From assembly GCA_031769625.1 (NCBI GenBank), contig JAUIMM010000637.1, positions 4,102,501-4,166,500 of the forward strand: a stretch of DNA of 64,000 bases, in the 5' to 3' direction. Source of the DNA: Taudactylus pleione. Lineage: Eukaryota > Chordata > Amphibia > Anura > Myobatrachidae. The position numbers were made by a program, and so were the translations under genes. This document shows positions 1 through 11,500 of the stretch, one piece after another (within the stretch, counting starts at the first letter, position 1; every line of letters starts with the position of its first letter). A model generated the notes under the pieces. That model did no database searches and was not told where the DNA came from. It saw only the letters and a program-made list of their open reading frames with translations.

Positions 1-18
1 AGTATTGTAGTAGATGAG

Positions 19-55
<37 letters not shown>

Positions 56-135
56 AAGTCACTGAAGCCGCCACTCCCCAACAACAAAAGATACTTGCCC
101 AGGTGCCATCCGAGGTAGGGGAGACCTGATGTGTA
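1..135. repeat. AT microsatellite and unassigned flank
   Basis: An (AT)n run at about 21-56 is followed by sequence with no recognisable gene. It lies beside the palindrome at 136-277 and may be part of the same repeat, since another (AT)n run follows that palindrome at 278-332. Confidence 0.6.
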
Positions 136-277
136 GAAACGAAGGAGGCAGCAGCACTCACGGGACTTAGTAAAAAAAGACTCAGGTGCACAAACGGTGT
201 GTAGGATTCTACACACCGTTTGTGTACCTGAGTCTTTTTTTACTAAGTCCCTTGAGTGCTGCTGCTTCCTTCGTTTC
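136..277. repeat. near-perfect 142-bp palindrome (fold-back)
   Basis: The left arm at 136-204 pairs with the right arm at 209-277 around a 4-base centre. I see only a few mismatches over 69 bp, for example GTGC against GTAC in the middle. The arms contain a run of seven T/A bases followed by ACTAAGTCCC. Simple AT repeats flank the structure. It can form a cruciform or, if transcribed, a long hairpin. There is no coding evidence. Confidence 0.9.

Positions 278-332
<55 letters not shown>
278..332. repeat. AT microsatellite
   Basis: An almost pure (AT)n tract of about 55 bp directly follows the palindrome. Short hydrophobic reading frames across it are simple-sequence products. Confidence 0.95.
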
Positions 333-337
<5 letters not shown>

Positions 338-453
338 ATAGGCTCTGGCACTCCAGTGCTCTCAAACACGTATTTGCTCCGGTGCCCTCCTTGAGGGTGA
401 TGCCCCCCCACAATATACAAAGCCAAGGAAGTAAAGCGGCACTAGGTAAATAA

Positions 454-654
454 ACCCATAACCAGGGTGTTTATTAGTGTGGTCTGGTCGAAGTTTCAGG
501 GAGCGTATCCCCTTCCTCAGGGGGTAAGTAATTATTGGGTTTACTATTTAACATTATTGTTGTATGCTCACAGTTACATTGTTTGTCCCGAGGAAGGGGA
601 TACGCTCCCCGAAACGTCGACCAGACCACACTAATAAACACCCTGGTTATGGGT
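454..654. repeat. inverted repeat, arms about 69 bp
   Basis: The left arm at 454-522 starts ACCCATAACCAGGG. It is mirrored by the right arm at 585-654, which ends CCCTGGTTATGGGT. Both arms contain GTCTGGTCGA and GGGGATACGCTCC blocks. The loop is about 60 bp. This is probably a fold-back transposon or the ends of a small non-autonomous element. No duplication was identified. Confidence 0.85.
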
Positions 655-779
655 GAGTGCCGCCTTACCAAATTACCGGCACTCTGTAGAAATTGGAGCC
701 ATAGAGGTACTTGCTGGGGTGATCACCTTGGGGTGATGTGCCCCTCCAAATATGCGATTACAAAAAAAGCAGCCCTCCC

Positions 780-1310
780 AGTATCACAAAATCCAGTGCT
801 TTACTGTGCATCGTTTCGGGGTCAACCCCCCGTCATCAGGACACACAAAAAAATTATAAAACATAACAAATATTTATACTTATAAACAGGTGCATAGGTT
901 CCACAGCGTGCAGCCCGTGTCCGGCGTGCAACTTCCGGTTTCACCTGTGACATCATACCGGTAGTGACGTCCACCAATGACAAATTTGACACTTGTTTAA
1001 GCACTTCTATTTATCTCCCTAGCAGCTGTGCTAGCCCGGGGAACCGGTGGATGTCACTTCCGGCATGATGTCACAGGTGAAACCGGAAATAGCACGCCGG
1101 ACGCCGGGGACACGGGCATCACGGATGGCAGGGCATTTGTGCACATGCATAACCTTTAGCTTCACTAGCTCCGAAAAGAGCAGTGAAAAGATTCACTGCT
1201 CCAAAAGGAGCAGTGAAGCCACTCGCGGGACAGCTGATTTTCGGATCAGCTGTCACCGCGCTGGAGCAATGATGAATTGCTCCGGATTCTGTGGCAAGTT
1301 AGAATGTTAA
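780..1310. repeat. repeat with inverted arms around 914-974 and 1046-1116
   Basis: The left arm runs from CCCGTGTCCGGCG to GTCCACC and pairs with the right arm from GGTGGATGTCAC to the CGGGGACACGGG block. They share the core ATGATGTCACAGGTGAAACC, and the loop is about 70 bp. Upstream, CGTTTCGGGGTCAACCCC near 810 resembles the GAAACG-type motif of a common vertebrate DNA repeat also seen near 7832. The boundaries are uncertain. Confidence 0.7.
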
Positions 1311-1319
1311 TTGTCAGCC

Positions 1320-1591
1320 CTATCCCCCAGTCACATCTTTTACACAGAACATGATCTATAGTCATAGAACAGCACAGAGAGGCATTATCCCGTCCTCAGA
1401 TAACCTCGCCTCAGTTGATGTCAAAACACAATAGTAGTGTTATTATAACATGGGAGTGATAACATTGTGATCGGTTATTGCAGATTAGATATCGGATAAT
1501 GTGTTCCCTATTTTAAATTATAGGGATACTAGAAGTCACCAAGGAGTCTACCACTGGATGGGTCCGACTCAGGAGGTCCTCTGTGTGTTTT

Positions 1592-1634
<43 letters not shown>

Positions 1635-2742
1635 TTTACTTAGTGTTTCAATTTCATACTACAGTATTGCTCCATTTCCAATCCTTGATCCTCATCAGTA
1701 CGTTGACCATGTCATCTGTGGTGACTAAGGTGCCAGTCGCTGCCTCTGGTGCCTCTCCTGCCCTTAGACGGATGTTGATCTGTAAGACAGAACATGTTTT
1801 AACACTCAGCGGCTGTCACGAGAGAAAAGGAAAGCAGTATGGTTAATAGATCTGCATTTCTTCCATCAGACACTAATTAATCGCACATACAAGTAATGCT
1901 CATTTGACCTTCAACAAAACCTGATCTGCTCTGGAAATGTTTTCCTAAGCAAGCAAGCGTGTCACCATCACTGTTTCACCACAAAGCTGCTTCCTCCTCT
2001 GTAAACTGTGCTAGGGAGAACTTTTCATACTGAGTGTGCCTTGTTTGTATTGCTGGAGCTCAGCTTGTCAGAAATAAGTCGCACATTTAGGCTTAAAATT
2101 CTGTATCTGTGGAAAGTTTTCAGAATGTAGCCGATTAACTTCGTTATCTACGATTCAATGATCATGGAGGCAAAATACAATGGCCCTGAATCAGAGTGCT
2201 AATGCAGCCGCGACTCGTCTTTTCCCGGAGCGTGACAGTGCCTTTATGCTAATACAGCAGCCAATGGGATTCTTATAAGGACTCCCACTGCTCTGATACA
2301 TTTTCCCACTTGCGTCCGACATTAACACTTTTTGCAGATGTTTGTAGGGGCATAGTGGACGTGAACAAGGAGGTTAGTCCACACATTGATTCCAAAACAG
2401 AGTAGGTTTTATTGAATATAACAGGATACACATGATAGAAGATAAACAGCAGCCAATATGATAGGGTATCAATCTCTCTTGGGCTAAGTACTGTACAGCC
2501 ATACAGCACTGTGAGGCTCCAATACACAGTGATAGGCTTGTGCATATGTAGATACTTATAGAGCCAAGTAAACAAGTCTTGCACCTGGAGTCTAATCAGC
2601 TTGACCTTTAAGTCTAGTGACTTCTGTTGTTATTGAGACTGATGATTCATGCACAATAACACTCAGTTAACAGACAGTAGGTAGTAATAAACTGTGAATC
2701 AGGCTCAATGCTCAGTGATACAGTATTTCTGTTGCAAATTAA
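1320..2742. other. gene-free interval
   Basis: I see no gene or assignable transposon here apart from a (TA)n tract at about 1590-1640. Sequence around 1920-2280 has mixed composition and no repeat similarity elsewhere in the window, so it could be single-copy DNA. Confidence 0.5.
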
Positions 2743-2924
2743 GGGGGAGATTTATCAAATCTTGGTGGGATATGTACCAATCCTTGGATGGAGATACAGT
2801 GGAGAAGTTGCCCATACCAACTGTTATTTTACAGACTGTGCTAGAAAAATGACAGTTAGAAGCTGATTGGTTGCTATGAGCAACTTTTCCACTTTATCTC
2901 TCTCCAAGACTTGATAACTCCCCC
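2743..2924. mobile_element. Harbinger-like (Tourist-type) MITE
   Basis: Terminal inverted repeats read GGGGGAGATTTATCAA at the left and TTGATAACTCCCCC at the right. A perfect TAA duplication flanks the element at 2740-2742 and 2925-2927. The interior has the AGCTGATTGG motif shared with several other copies in this window. The TWA-type 3-bp target matches the Harbinger superfamily. There is no coding capacity. Confidence 0.85.
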
Positions 2925-3038
2925 TAAAAGTTTACACTTCAGACGTTTTCCTGTTCATAGATTTCAAACGTAATTGAAGCCGTATTTAGGTCCTTTAGGA
3001 AAATCACCCTTGGACAGATCCTTTGGAATCAATACTTA

Positions 3039-3200
3039 GGGGTAGATGTACTAAGCCTTGGAGAGAGATAAAGTGGAGAGGGGTAAAGAAAGTACCAGTG
3101 AATCAGCTCCTGTCACTTTACAGTCTGTGTTTCAAAAATGACAGTTAGGAGCTGATTGGTTGGTATTTTATCTCCATCCACGGCTTAGTACATAGACCCC
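3039..3200. mobile_element. Harbinger-like MITE, second subfamily
   Basis: The ends are GGGGTAGATGTACTAAGCC and its complement GGCTTAGTACATAGACCCC. The interior has ATCAGCTCCTGTCA and its mirror. Flanks are TTA on the left and ATA on the right, so the duplication is imperfect. It is related to the copies at 46450, 46576 and 56245. Confidence 0.8.
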
Positions 3201-3268
3201 ATATTTCCTCAGCTTTAGTATTTGTTGTATTCTGAACTATTTTGTATATACAAGCAGAGCACACTGAA

Positions 3269-3855
3269 GGCCTGATTCAGAGCCGCTCGTAAGCGGCCGC
3301 TCGTTCGCTCCGAGCGATGCTCGCACATCTGCGCATGCGTATGGGTCGTAATGCGCATGCGCCAACCAGTCATTGCGGTTGGAAATCGTGCGCTCGTAAA
3401 ACAGCGAGGGCCTGCTAATTTGAGTGACAGAATGAGGCATTTGTGGGTGGTAACAGGGGTGGTAACAGGGGAAGGTGCCGAACGTAGGCGTGCCAAACGG
3501 TCAAAACAGGCGTTTAATGGGTATGCATAATTAACAAAGCAGCGTCATCGACCACGTCACTTGGTTGTCTTTTAGCCTGAACTGCTCGCAGTGATAGCGG
3601 TAGGAAAATCCTACCACAAGAATTGTGAGCAGTTCAGACGCATTTCGATGTACTCGATTAATCTAATAAATAGCGGAGATGAGGTATGATGCGAGCGGCC
3701 AAGGGGCGTCTTTACAAAATAGCGAGTACATGTTTCGGACGCTCAGTCAGACATAGAGGCGTCAACAGACCGCAAAGAGCGAGCACTCAATTTAAATATC
3801 CGGCCCCTTTTTCAGAACGAGCGTCCGCAAATAGCGTCCGGCTCTGAATCAGGCC
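3269..3855. mobile_element. GGGCCTGATTCAG-family MITE, copy 1
   Basis: The terminal inverted repeats are GGCCTGATTCAGAGCCG and CCGGCTCTGAATCAGGCC. The interior is CpG-rich, with GCGGCCGCTCGTTCGCTC and CTGCGCATGCG, and it matches copies at 19746, 20496, 21062 and 59508. Copy 1 lies in the opposite orientation to 19746. Flanks TGA and TGT agree at two of three positions. The reading frames inside it show no protein family. Confidence 0.85.
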
Positions 3856-3954
3856 CTGTGTGTCATGTTATAGTAAATGGGGATGCAGTCGGTATGTTGG
3901 CAATCACAATGTTGACAGTCAAAAGGTCGACACCATAATGTGGAATGCCACAAT

Positions 3955-4421
3955 GGGCCTGATTCAAAAATGGACGCTAATGCAGTCGCTGCTGCGTCTG
4001 TGTGCGCAGCTGCTCTGCGAAAATATGCAAATGTCGCAGCCGCCGGGATAATGTATTGAGACGCCCACCGGCGACTGCATACAGAGACGCAGCATTGGTT
4101 GCAGATCCTGTGCTAACTGATCTTCTGAGTAACCCCATGGTCGCAGAATGGCCATGTGTACTGCGGTGCCGGAGCCTTGTTACCTGCGTACTGGATCACA
4201 GACACAGTTTGCGGCTCATCCTGAGAATGGTCACGACGCGTCTGCATTCATTGCCGCCACTCCCCAGTTACCTGCCCTAAACGCTCTCTCACTGTCAATC
4301 ACACAGCGTGTAAAAAAGACTGCGGCAATGGACCTTGGCGCATGCGCTGTGCGACTTAGATTTTACAGATAATCGGTCAACATAAAAATCGGAAAATAGT
4401 GTACATCTCTGAATAAGGCCC
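3955..4421. mobile_element. GGGCCTGATTCAG-family MITE, diverged copy
   Basis: The left end is GGGCCTGATTCAAAAATGG and the right end is CTCTGAATAAGGCCC. The interior is GC-rich, with GCAGTCGCTGCTGCGTC. The flanks AAT and AGT do not match fully. It lies within the GTCGAC-rich repeat. Confidence 0.75.
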
Positions 4422-4566
4422 AGTGTTGTCATGGTTAAAATGTCAACAACCAACATGTCGACATGGTCAAAATGTTGATGTGTGAAATGTCAACACAGTT
4501 AAATGCCATCTTTAGAAATCTTAGGGTTAGGGTTAGCATCAGGGTTGGCATTTGGGGTTAGAGTAG

Positions 4567-4858
4567 GGCGACTACCGATCCTTCGGCAGACAGATCGTGC
4601 TGTCACCACCGGCAATCGTGCGGTCTCTGCAGACCACACGATATGCCGGATTCCCCCTCCTTCATCTGAATGGGATCGTACATCGCATCAAAGATCAGAT
4701 GGTTTTGCAGGAAGATCTGAGGATGCGATGTACGGCCCCACGGGAACGCGCAGCACGATATCAGGTACGATATTGTGCCCATATGCAGCATGATATAGCA
4801 CCTATATCGTGCCGATCCGTTGGATCGGCACGTATATCGTGCCGTGTATGGGGGCCTT
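4567..4858. mobile_element. candidate non-autonomous DNA element
   Basis: A CpG-rich block with several inner mirror sequences, including ACATCGCATC/GATGCGATGT and GATCGTGC/GCACGATA types, sits between the two GTCGAC-rich parts. No clean terminal repeats or duplication were resolved, so the assignment is tentative. Confidence 0.35.
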
Positions 4859-5030
4859 TAGACATTAGGTACCTGTTGGCTGTTGACATTGAACATGTGT
4901 CGACATTTTGTAAGTCTCAACGTTCTTGGTACATGGATGTCCACATTTTGCCTGTCGACATATCATTGTCTACATTATGTTGTCTACATAAAGACTGTTG
5001 ACACGGATATTGCCGACAAAATATACCGAA

Positions 5031-7168
5031 CCCAGTAAATGACTTAAGGATATTTTGCATCTACCTGAAGACAACTGGAAGGAAGTGCTGTCCTTGTTTA
5101 TCGACACCATCACTGAACCAGTGCAATCCATGGTCTCTGCACAGTCTGTTTTCATAACAGAGGCATAACTTCAGTTAGAAATACATCTTAAATGGAGATT
5201 CTTAATACAGCAGTGTCTACATAGCCTATAGGTTTGCTCTTTGGGCTTCAGGACAAACCTAATTCCACTGTTATGGTAGATGGAGGAGTTGTATACTGTA
5301 TGTCAATAGTAAAATGTAGTACAGTATATGCTTCTCTAGAGCATTCAAACAGAGAAAAATTGCAACCTAGGAAAAAAAATTGTGACGTACAAACCAGGAT
5401 CCAAACTCAAACTAGTAGCAACAGTAACTTTCTTCTCTAGTGTTAAAACAGAATGAAAATTGTATCTATAACCAGCAACGACACTGCTCAACATTACAGC
5501 AAAGCATCATAAAACACACTTCTAGTGAGCAGAACATCTCTAACCCTTCGGAAAATCTTTGTTGTATAACCAGACAACCCATTATCTTGCTGTCAAAATA
5601 GGTGTTTATTTCAATCTAATGCGCCCTAAACTTTCTCTTGAGCAAAGGCCCTTTCACTCTACCTAAGCTGCTAAGAATGTTGATTGATGGTGTTTCTCTA
5701 AGCTTGTCTCAGCAATGGCCTTAACAAGCAGCCCAACAGACAGCGGTAAACTCTCATCCAAAGCTTTGAAGATGCAGCAGGGTAAATAAATAAGATTTAA
5801 CCTAAGCCAGAGCAGCCAGGATAGGACACCATCTGTAGGACTGAAAGTTCATAAGCCTCACAGCGGGGAGAGAGAGTGCTCAAATTACTAAAATACTTTC
5901 TAAAATGTTAATCATGACTTCTGCTGTTTAGCTGTGCGATGGAGGCTGCATCTGAGTTCCCCTCCATGAAAATGTATCAGGAATGTGTTACTGCAGGCGG
6001 TATCAATTATGTCCTACGGTGTCAATGGACAAGCCATGTTGACTTTCATCTAAATTACCTTGGACATAGACGCAGAAAATTGAAGTTCATGTCACCCATC
6101 CGCTGATAATTTACTGTCAAATATAAGACGCGCTCGGCGGCCGCTCAGGGAAATAGTTACTGGAAATTATTCCTTAATTCAAACCTGTACCTGTGTGAAA
6201 CAGGGCATAACATTCACACACATAAGACGTGGCCACACAAGGCACTTCTCGCTGCTTTTATATAGCCCTTGTTTTGGAATGTTTTTATTACCTACCTTTT
6301 GGCTATTTTGTTACACTGTACAATAGATTAATACTTTTAATTTGTTTCCTTTCTAATAATAGTCATATATTACTAATTTGAGGTCAAGAAAAACTAAAAT
6401 GATTTCAGAATGTTTTTACTAGCTCTATTTTCTGAGCTACACTACGTGCACTATACTGTATGTACATTAGTAATATAGTCATAGTGAAAAGCTATTTTAA
6501 AATAATCTGATATTTTCTTGATAGAAAATAAATAACAGTTGCTTAAATTCAATCACAAATAAGAACACAAAACGAAACATACAGCATAGGAAACAAACAT
6601 ACAGCATACGAAACAAACATACAGCATAGGAAACAAACATAAAGCATAGGAAAGTACTATGTAATATAGTGGCCTATACATGGGGGTGCTTTCTCTTTGC
6701 TTGTCGCTTGTACTCCTCTTCTGGGGCATCTCTTGTCACTGTCCTACAGTAGTGATCACCGACCCTGATATCTTTGTTCCATTGCTGAAATGTCTTGGTG
6801 GAATCGCTCACTATGCTTGTCACTCAGTGCACCACAGTTATCTTGTGTGGGTAATCCTGTGAATCGCATATATTTGACTAGGGGAGGGGACAAATAACTG
6901 ATTAATTTAATTGGGTCATTAGGCCCCGCCCCCTCTGAGCGGAACGCAGATTGCTGGTAAGATTTTCTCCATTCTGCCCACATCACAAGGAATACCCCTA
7001 CATCGTCATAAATGGGCTATATCTCGGAACTCAGAGCTAACTGAGAGTTTTATGTCACATTCATTCTTTGCATGCTGAAATCAATTAGAAGTAACTATTT
7101 TCACATCGGAAACATTTTCATTGTTGTGCAGTGTTCTCAGTGCATTCTCAAAGTGGAGTAATACCATA
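5031..7168. other. unassigned sequence, possibly single-copy
   Basis: I found no transposon similarity and no convincing exon here. A short tandem repeat lies at about 6573-6655. The block from about 5620 to 6110 has balanced composition with no sign of repeat decay and is a candidate conserved non-coding region. Confidence 0.45.
6573..6655. repeat. 20-bp minisatellite, about four copies
   Basis: The unit AAACAAACATACAGCATAGG is repeated in tandem with single substitutions. It is a small simple repeat with no coding significance. Confidence 0.9.
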
Positions 7169-7400
7169 GGGCCTGATTCTGAGGTGCAGGCAACGACAAT
7201 ATTGGAGCAAATGCGTCTGAGTTGCTAAGAAGTCGCACAGTGATACGTCCCAGGGTGTGCACACACAGTCCCAGAATCACATTGGAAATGTGCTGGGTGT
7301 TCTTGGGCAGTGACAGGGAGGTGGCTATTCAGAAGCACGGTGATGCAACATCTTATAGGCGTGATATGGGTAGTGTCACAGAAGTGGTTGCGAACTCAGA
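7169..7400 (+). mobile_element. 5' fragment of a GGGCCTGATTCAG-family MITE
   Basis: The left terminus GGGCCTGATTCTGAGG is present, followed by the family-like AAATGCGTCTGAG. I cannot find the matching right terminus, so the copy appears truncated. The stated end is approximate. Confidence 0.5.
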
Positions 7401-7634
7401 CATCTAATCGCTTGCATTGGAGGCCATAACCTGATGGATAATCTGCACCTACAGTAGCAGGGGATGGGGCAACTTTTAATGTTGCGTCTGATGGTAGATC
7501 TAAAGATGCACAAGGTGGGTTCCCCAGTCCTTGCACATTCATGGGGGGGGGGGCACCTTTAATAAACTTTTGCAAATGCAATTTTTTTTTAGCTTGTCTA
7601 TTTTAGAACATCGTTCTTTAAAACAAATATATAA

Positions 7635-8300
7635 ATAAAAATATAGGATAAAGTGGATGGTTAGAGTTTCTAGTCCACATTATTACAGAGTTCAAGACTG
7701 TTCTAGGACTTTATATACCATGAGCTATAGGTCTTAGAACAATAGATCAAATTAGATCAGGTATATATAAAAGCCATGGTGGCTCATTCAATCATATGCT
7801 CCTGAGAAAGCTGGACAATAATACATCCAGCGAAACGCGTTGAGAGCTACATGTTTCATGCTGACCTAGCTCTGGAAGTTCTGTGGACATTTACTCTGTG
7901 GACCTTGATCTCCTTTATTCCCCCTGGAATTGGCAGAAACAATGGACATCCGGAGACTTTACCAGAACCCATTCATATGCAACTATAATGCTGCTAAGGG
8001 ACTGTATCATCCGTGAGAAGGTGGAGTACACATCAACCCATTTTTGTGCAAATTACGCTGCCCAGGGATTGTGTGACATCCATTACACCTGGATCCGGTA
8101 ATACTATATGTTGCCATAAAGGGAGTTTCTTGTCCACATTATTACAGAGTTCAAGACTGTTCTAGGACTTTATATACCATGAGCTATAGGTCCTAGGACA
8201 CTTACCTAGTGTTCAATCGCATACATTGATATACCGACTGTGATTTTATTATTTTTATGTGATTTTTTATCTAACCATCCACTTTATCCTATATTTTTAT
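7635..8300. mobile_element. fold-back element with internal direct repeats
   Basis: Inverted arms of about 31 bp at 7635-7665 and 8270-8300 are built on AGGATAAAGTGGATGG and its complement. Inside are two identical 61-bp direct repeats at 7673-7733 and 8132-8192. Between them lies CCAGCGAAACGCGTTGAGAG near 7830, a motif style common in vertebrate DNA-transposon repeats. Flanking ATATATAAATAAA sequence suggests the outer element is slightly longer. Confidence 0.75.
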
Positions 8301-8561
8301 GAGTGTTTAGCGCTGGTAACTTTATTTATATATTTGATATTATCTCAAGAGGCTGACACCCTCTATACCAGCTGCTCTCTGTCAGCGCTTGTGGTTCTTT
8401 TCCATATATCTTGTTCTTTAAAACAAGCATATTACTAGCTTAACTTTGATTTTTTTTCCCCGTCCATATGGCCTTGTTTATGATGGTGTTAGCACATTTA
8501 GAAGAAATCCAGCATGTGAAATAAAAGCAGTGTCAGGTAATAATAAGTAAATTAGAACTCA

Positions 8562-11500
8562 GTGTTGCTCTGAAGGTGTTCCGCTAGCTGGTAGAGTGTG
8601 CTCTGGAGGTGTTCCGCTAGCTGGTACAGCGTGCTCTGGAGGTGCTCCGCTAGCTTGTAGAGCGTGCTCTGGAAGTGCTCCGCTAGCTGGTAGAGCGTGC
8701 TCTGGAGGTGCTCCGCTAGCTGGTAGAGTGTGCTCTGGAGGTGTTCCGCTAGCTGGTACAGCGTGCTCTGGAGGTGCTCCGCTAGCTTGTAGAGCGTGCT
8801 CTGGAAGTGCTCCGCTAGCTGGTAGAGCGTGCTCTGGAGGTGCTCCGCTAGCTGGTAGAGTGTGCTCTGGAGGTGCTCCGCTAGCTGGTAGAGTGTGCTC
8901 TGGAGGTGCTCCGCTAGTTGGTAGAGTGAGCTCTGGAGGTGCTCCGCTAGCTGGTAGAGCGTGCTCTGGAGGTGTTCCGCTAGCTGGTAGAGCATGCTCT
9001 GGAGGTGCTCCGCTAGCTGGTAGAGTGTGCTCTGGAGGTGCTCTGCTAGCTGGTAGAGCATGCTCTGGAGGTGCTCCGCTAGCTGGTAGAGTGTGCTCTG
9101 GAGGAGGTGCTCTGCTAGCTTGTAGAGCGTACTCTAGAATTGCTTCGCTAGCTGGTAGAGTGTGCTCTGGAGGTGCTCCGCTAGCTGGTACAGTGTGCTC
9201 TGAAGGTGTTCCGCTAGCTAGTAGAGCTTGCTCTGGAGGTGTTCCGCTAGCTGGTAGAGCATGCTCTGGAGGTGCTCCGCTAGCTGGTAGAGCATGCTCT
9301 GGAGGTGCTCCGCTAGCTGGTAGAGCATGCTCTGGAGCTGCTCTGCTAGCTGGTAGAGCATGCTCTGGAGCTGCTCCGCTAGCTGGTAGAGTGTGCTCTG
9401 GAGGTGTTCCGCTAGCTGGTACAGCGTGATCTGGAGGTGCTCCGCTAGCTTGTAGAGCGTGCTCTGGAAGTGCTCCGCTAGCTTGTAGAGCTTGCTCTGG
9501 AGGTGCTCCGCTAGCTGGTAGAGTGTGCTCTGGAGGTGCTCCGCTAGCTGGTAGAGCGTGCTCTGGAGGTGCTCCGCTAGCTGGTAGAGCATGCTCTGGA
9601 GGTGTTCCGCTAGCTGGTAGAGCATGCTCTGGAGGTGCTCCGCTAGCTGGTAGAGCGTGCTCTGGAGCTGCTCTGCTAGCTGGTAGAGCATGCTCTGGAG
9701 GTGCTCCGCTAGCTGGTAGAGTGTGCTCTGGAGGAGGTGCTCTGCTAGCTTGTAGAGCGTACTCTAGAATTGCTTCGCTAGCTGGTAGAGGGTGCTCTGG
9801 AGGTGCTCCGCTAGCTGGTACAGTGTGCTCTGAAGGTGTTCCGCTAGCTAGTAGAGCGTGCTCTGGAGGTGTTCCGCTAGCTGGTAGAGCATGCTCTGGA
9901 GGTGCTCCGCTAGCTGGTAGAGCATGCTCTGGAGCTGCTCTGCAAGCTGGTAGAGCATGCTCTGGAGGTGCTCCTCTAGCTGGTAGAGTGTGCTCTGGAG
10001 GAGGTGCTCTGCTAGCTTGTAGAGCGTACTCTAGAATTGCTTCGCTAGCTGGTAGAGTGTGCTCTGGAGGTGTTCCGCTAGCTGGTAGAGTGTGCTCTGG
10101 AGGTGCTCCGCTAGCTAGTAGAGTGTGCTCTGGAGGTGCTCCGCTAGCTGGTAGAGCATGCTCTGGAGGTGCTCCGCTAGCTGGTAGAGTGTGCTCTGGA
10201 GGTGCTCCGCTAGCTGGTAGAGTGTGCTCTGGAGGTGCTCCGCTAGCTAGTAGAGTGTGCTCTGGAGGTGCTCCGCTAGCTGGTAGAGCATGCTCTGGAG
10301 GTGCTCCGCTAGCTGGTAGAGTGTGCTCTGGAGGTGCTCCGCTAGCTGGTAGAGTGTGCTCTGGAGGTGCTCCGCTAGCTGGTAGAGCATGCTCTGGAGG
10401 TGCTCCGCTAGCTGGTAGAGTGTGCTCTGGAGGTGCTCCGCTAGCTGGTAGAGTGTGCTCTGGAGCTGCTCTGCTAGCTGGTAGAGCATGCTCTGGAGGT
10501 GCTCCGCTAGCTGGTAGAGTGTGCTCTGGAGGAGGTGCTCTGCTAGCTTGTAGAGCGTACTCTAGAATTGCTTCGCTAGCTGGTAGAGTGTGCTCTGGAG
10601 GTGCTCCGCTAGCTGGTACAGTGTGCTCTGAAGGTGTTCCGCTAGCTAGAAGAGCGTGCTCTGGAGGTGTTCCGCTAGCTGGTAGAGCATGCTCTGGAGG
10701 TGCTCCGCTAGCTGGTAGAGCATGCTCTGGAGGTGCTCCGCTAGCTGGTACAGTGTGCTCTGGAGGTGCTCCGCTAGCTGGTAGAGTGTGCTCTGGAGGT
10801 GCTCCGCTAGCTGGTAGAGTGTGCTCTGGAGGTGCTCCGCTAGCTTGTAGAGCGTGCTCTGGAGGTGTTCCGCTAGCTGGTAGAACATGCTCTGGAGGTG
10901 CTCCGCTAGCTGGTAGAGCGTGCTCTGGAGCTGCTCTGCTAGCTGGTAGTGCATGCTCTGGAGGTGCTCCGCTAGCTGGTAGAGTGTGCTCTGGAGGAGG
11001 TGCTCTGCTAGCTTGTAGAGCGTACTCTAGAATTGCTTCGCTAGCTGGTAGAGTGTGCTCTGGAGGTGCTCCGCTAGCTGGTACAGTGTGCTCTGAAGGT
11101 GTTCCGCTAGCTAGTAGAGCGTGCTCTGGACGTGTTCCGCTAGCTGGTAGAGCATGCTCTGGAGGTGCTCCGCTAGCTGGTAGAGCATGCTCTGGAGCTG
11201 CTCTGCTAGCTGGTAGAGCATGCTCTGGAGGTGCTCCGCTAGCTGGTAGAGTGTGCTCTGGAGGAGGTGCTCTGCTAGCTTGTAGAGCGTACTCTAGAAT
11301 TGCTTCGCTAGCTGGTAGAGTGTGCTCTGGAGGTGTTCCGCTAGCTGGTAGAGTGTGCTCTGGAGGTGCTCCGCTAGCTAGTAGAGTGTGCTCTGGAGGT
11401 GCTCTGCTAGCTGGTAGAGTGTGCTCTGGAGGTGTTCCGCTAGCTGGTAGAGCATGCTCTGGAGGTGTTCCGCTAACTGGTAGAGCGTGCTCTGGAGGTG

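Larger units (their letters stand above)
3870..5030. repeat. GTCGAC-rich repeat split by insertions
   Basis: Short motifs such as TGTTGACA, ATGTCGACA and AAAATGTCAAC recur at 3898-3945 and again at 4427-4500 and 4860-5015. The pieces look like one low-complexity element interrupted by the MITE at 3955-4421 and a CpG-rich segment at about 4567-4858. A short TTAGGGTTAGGGTTAG stretch lies at 4522-4540. The outer boundaries are estimated. Confidence 0.55.
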
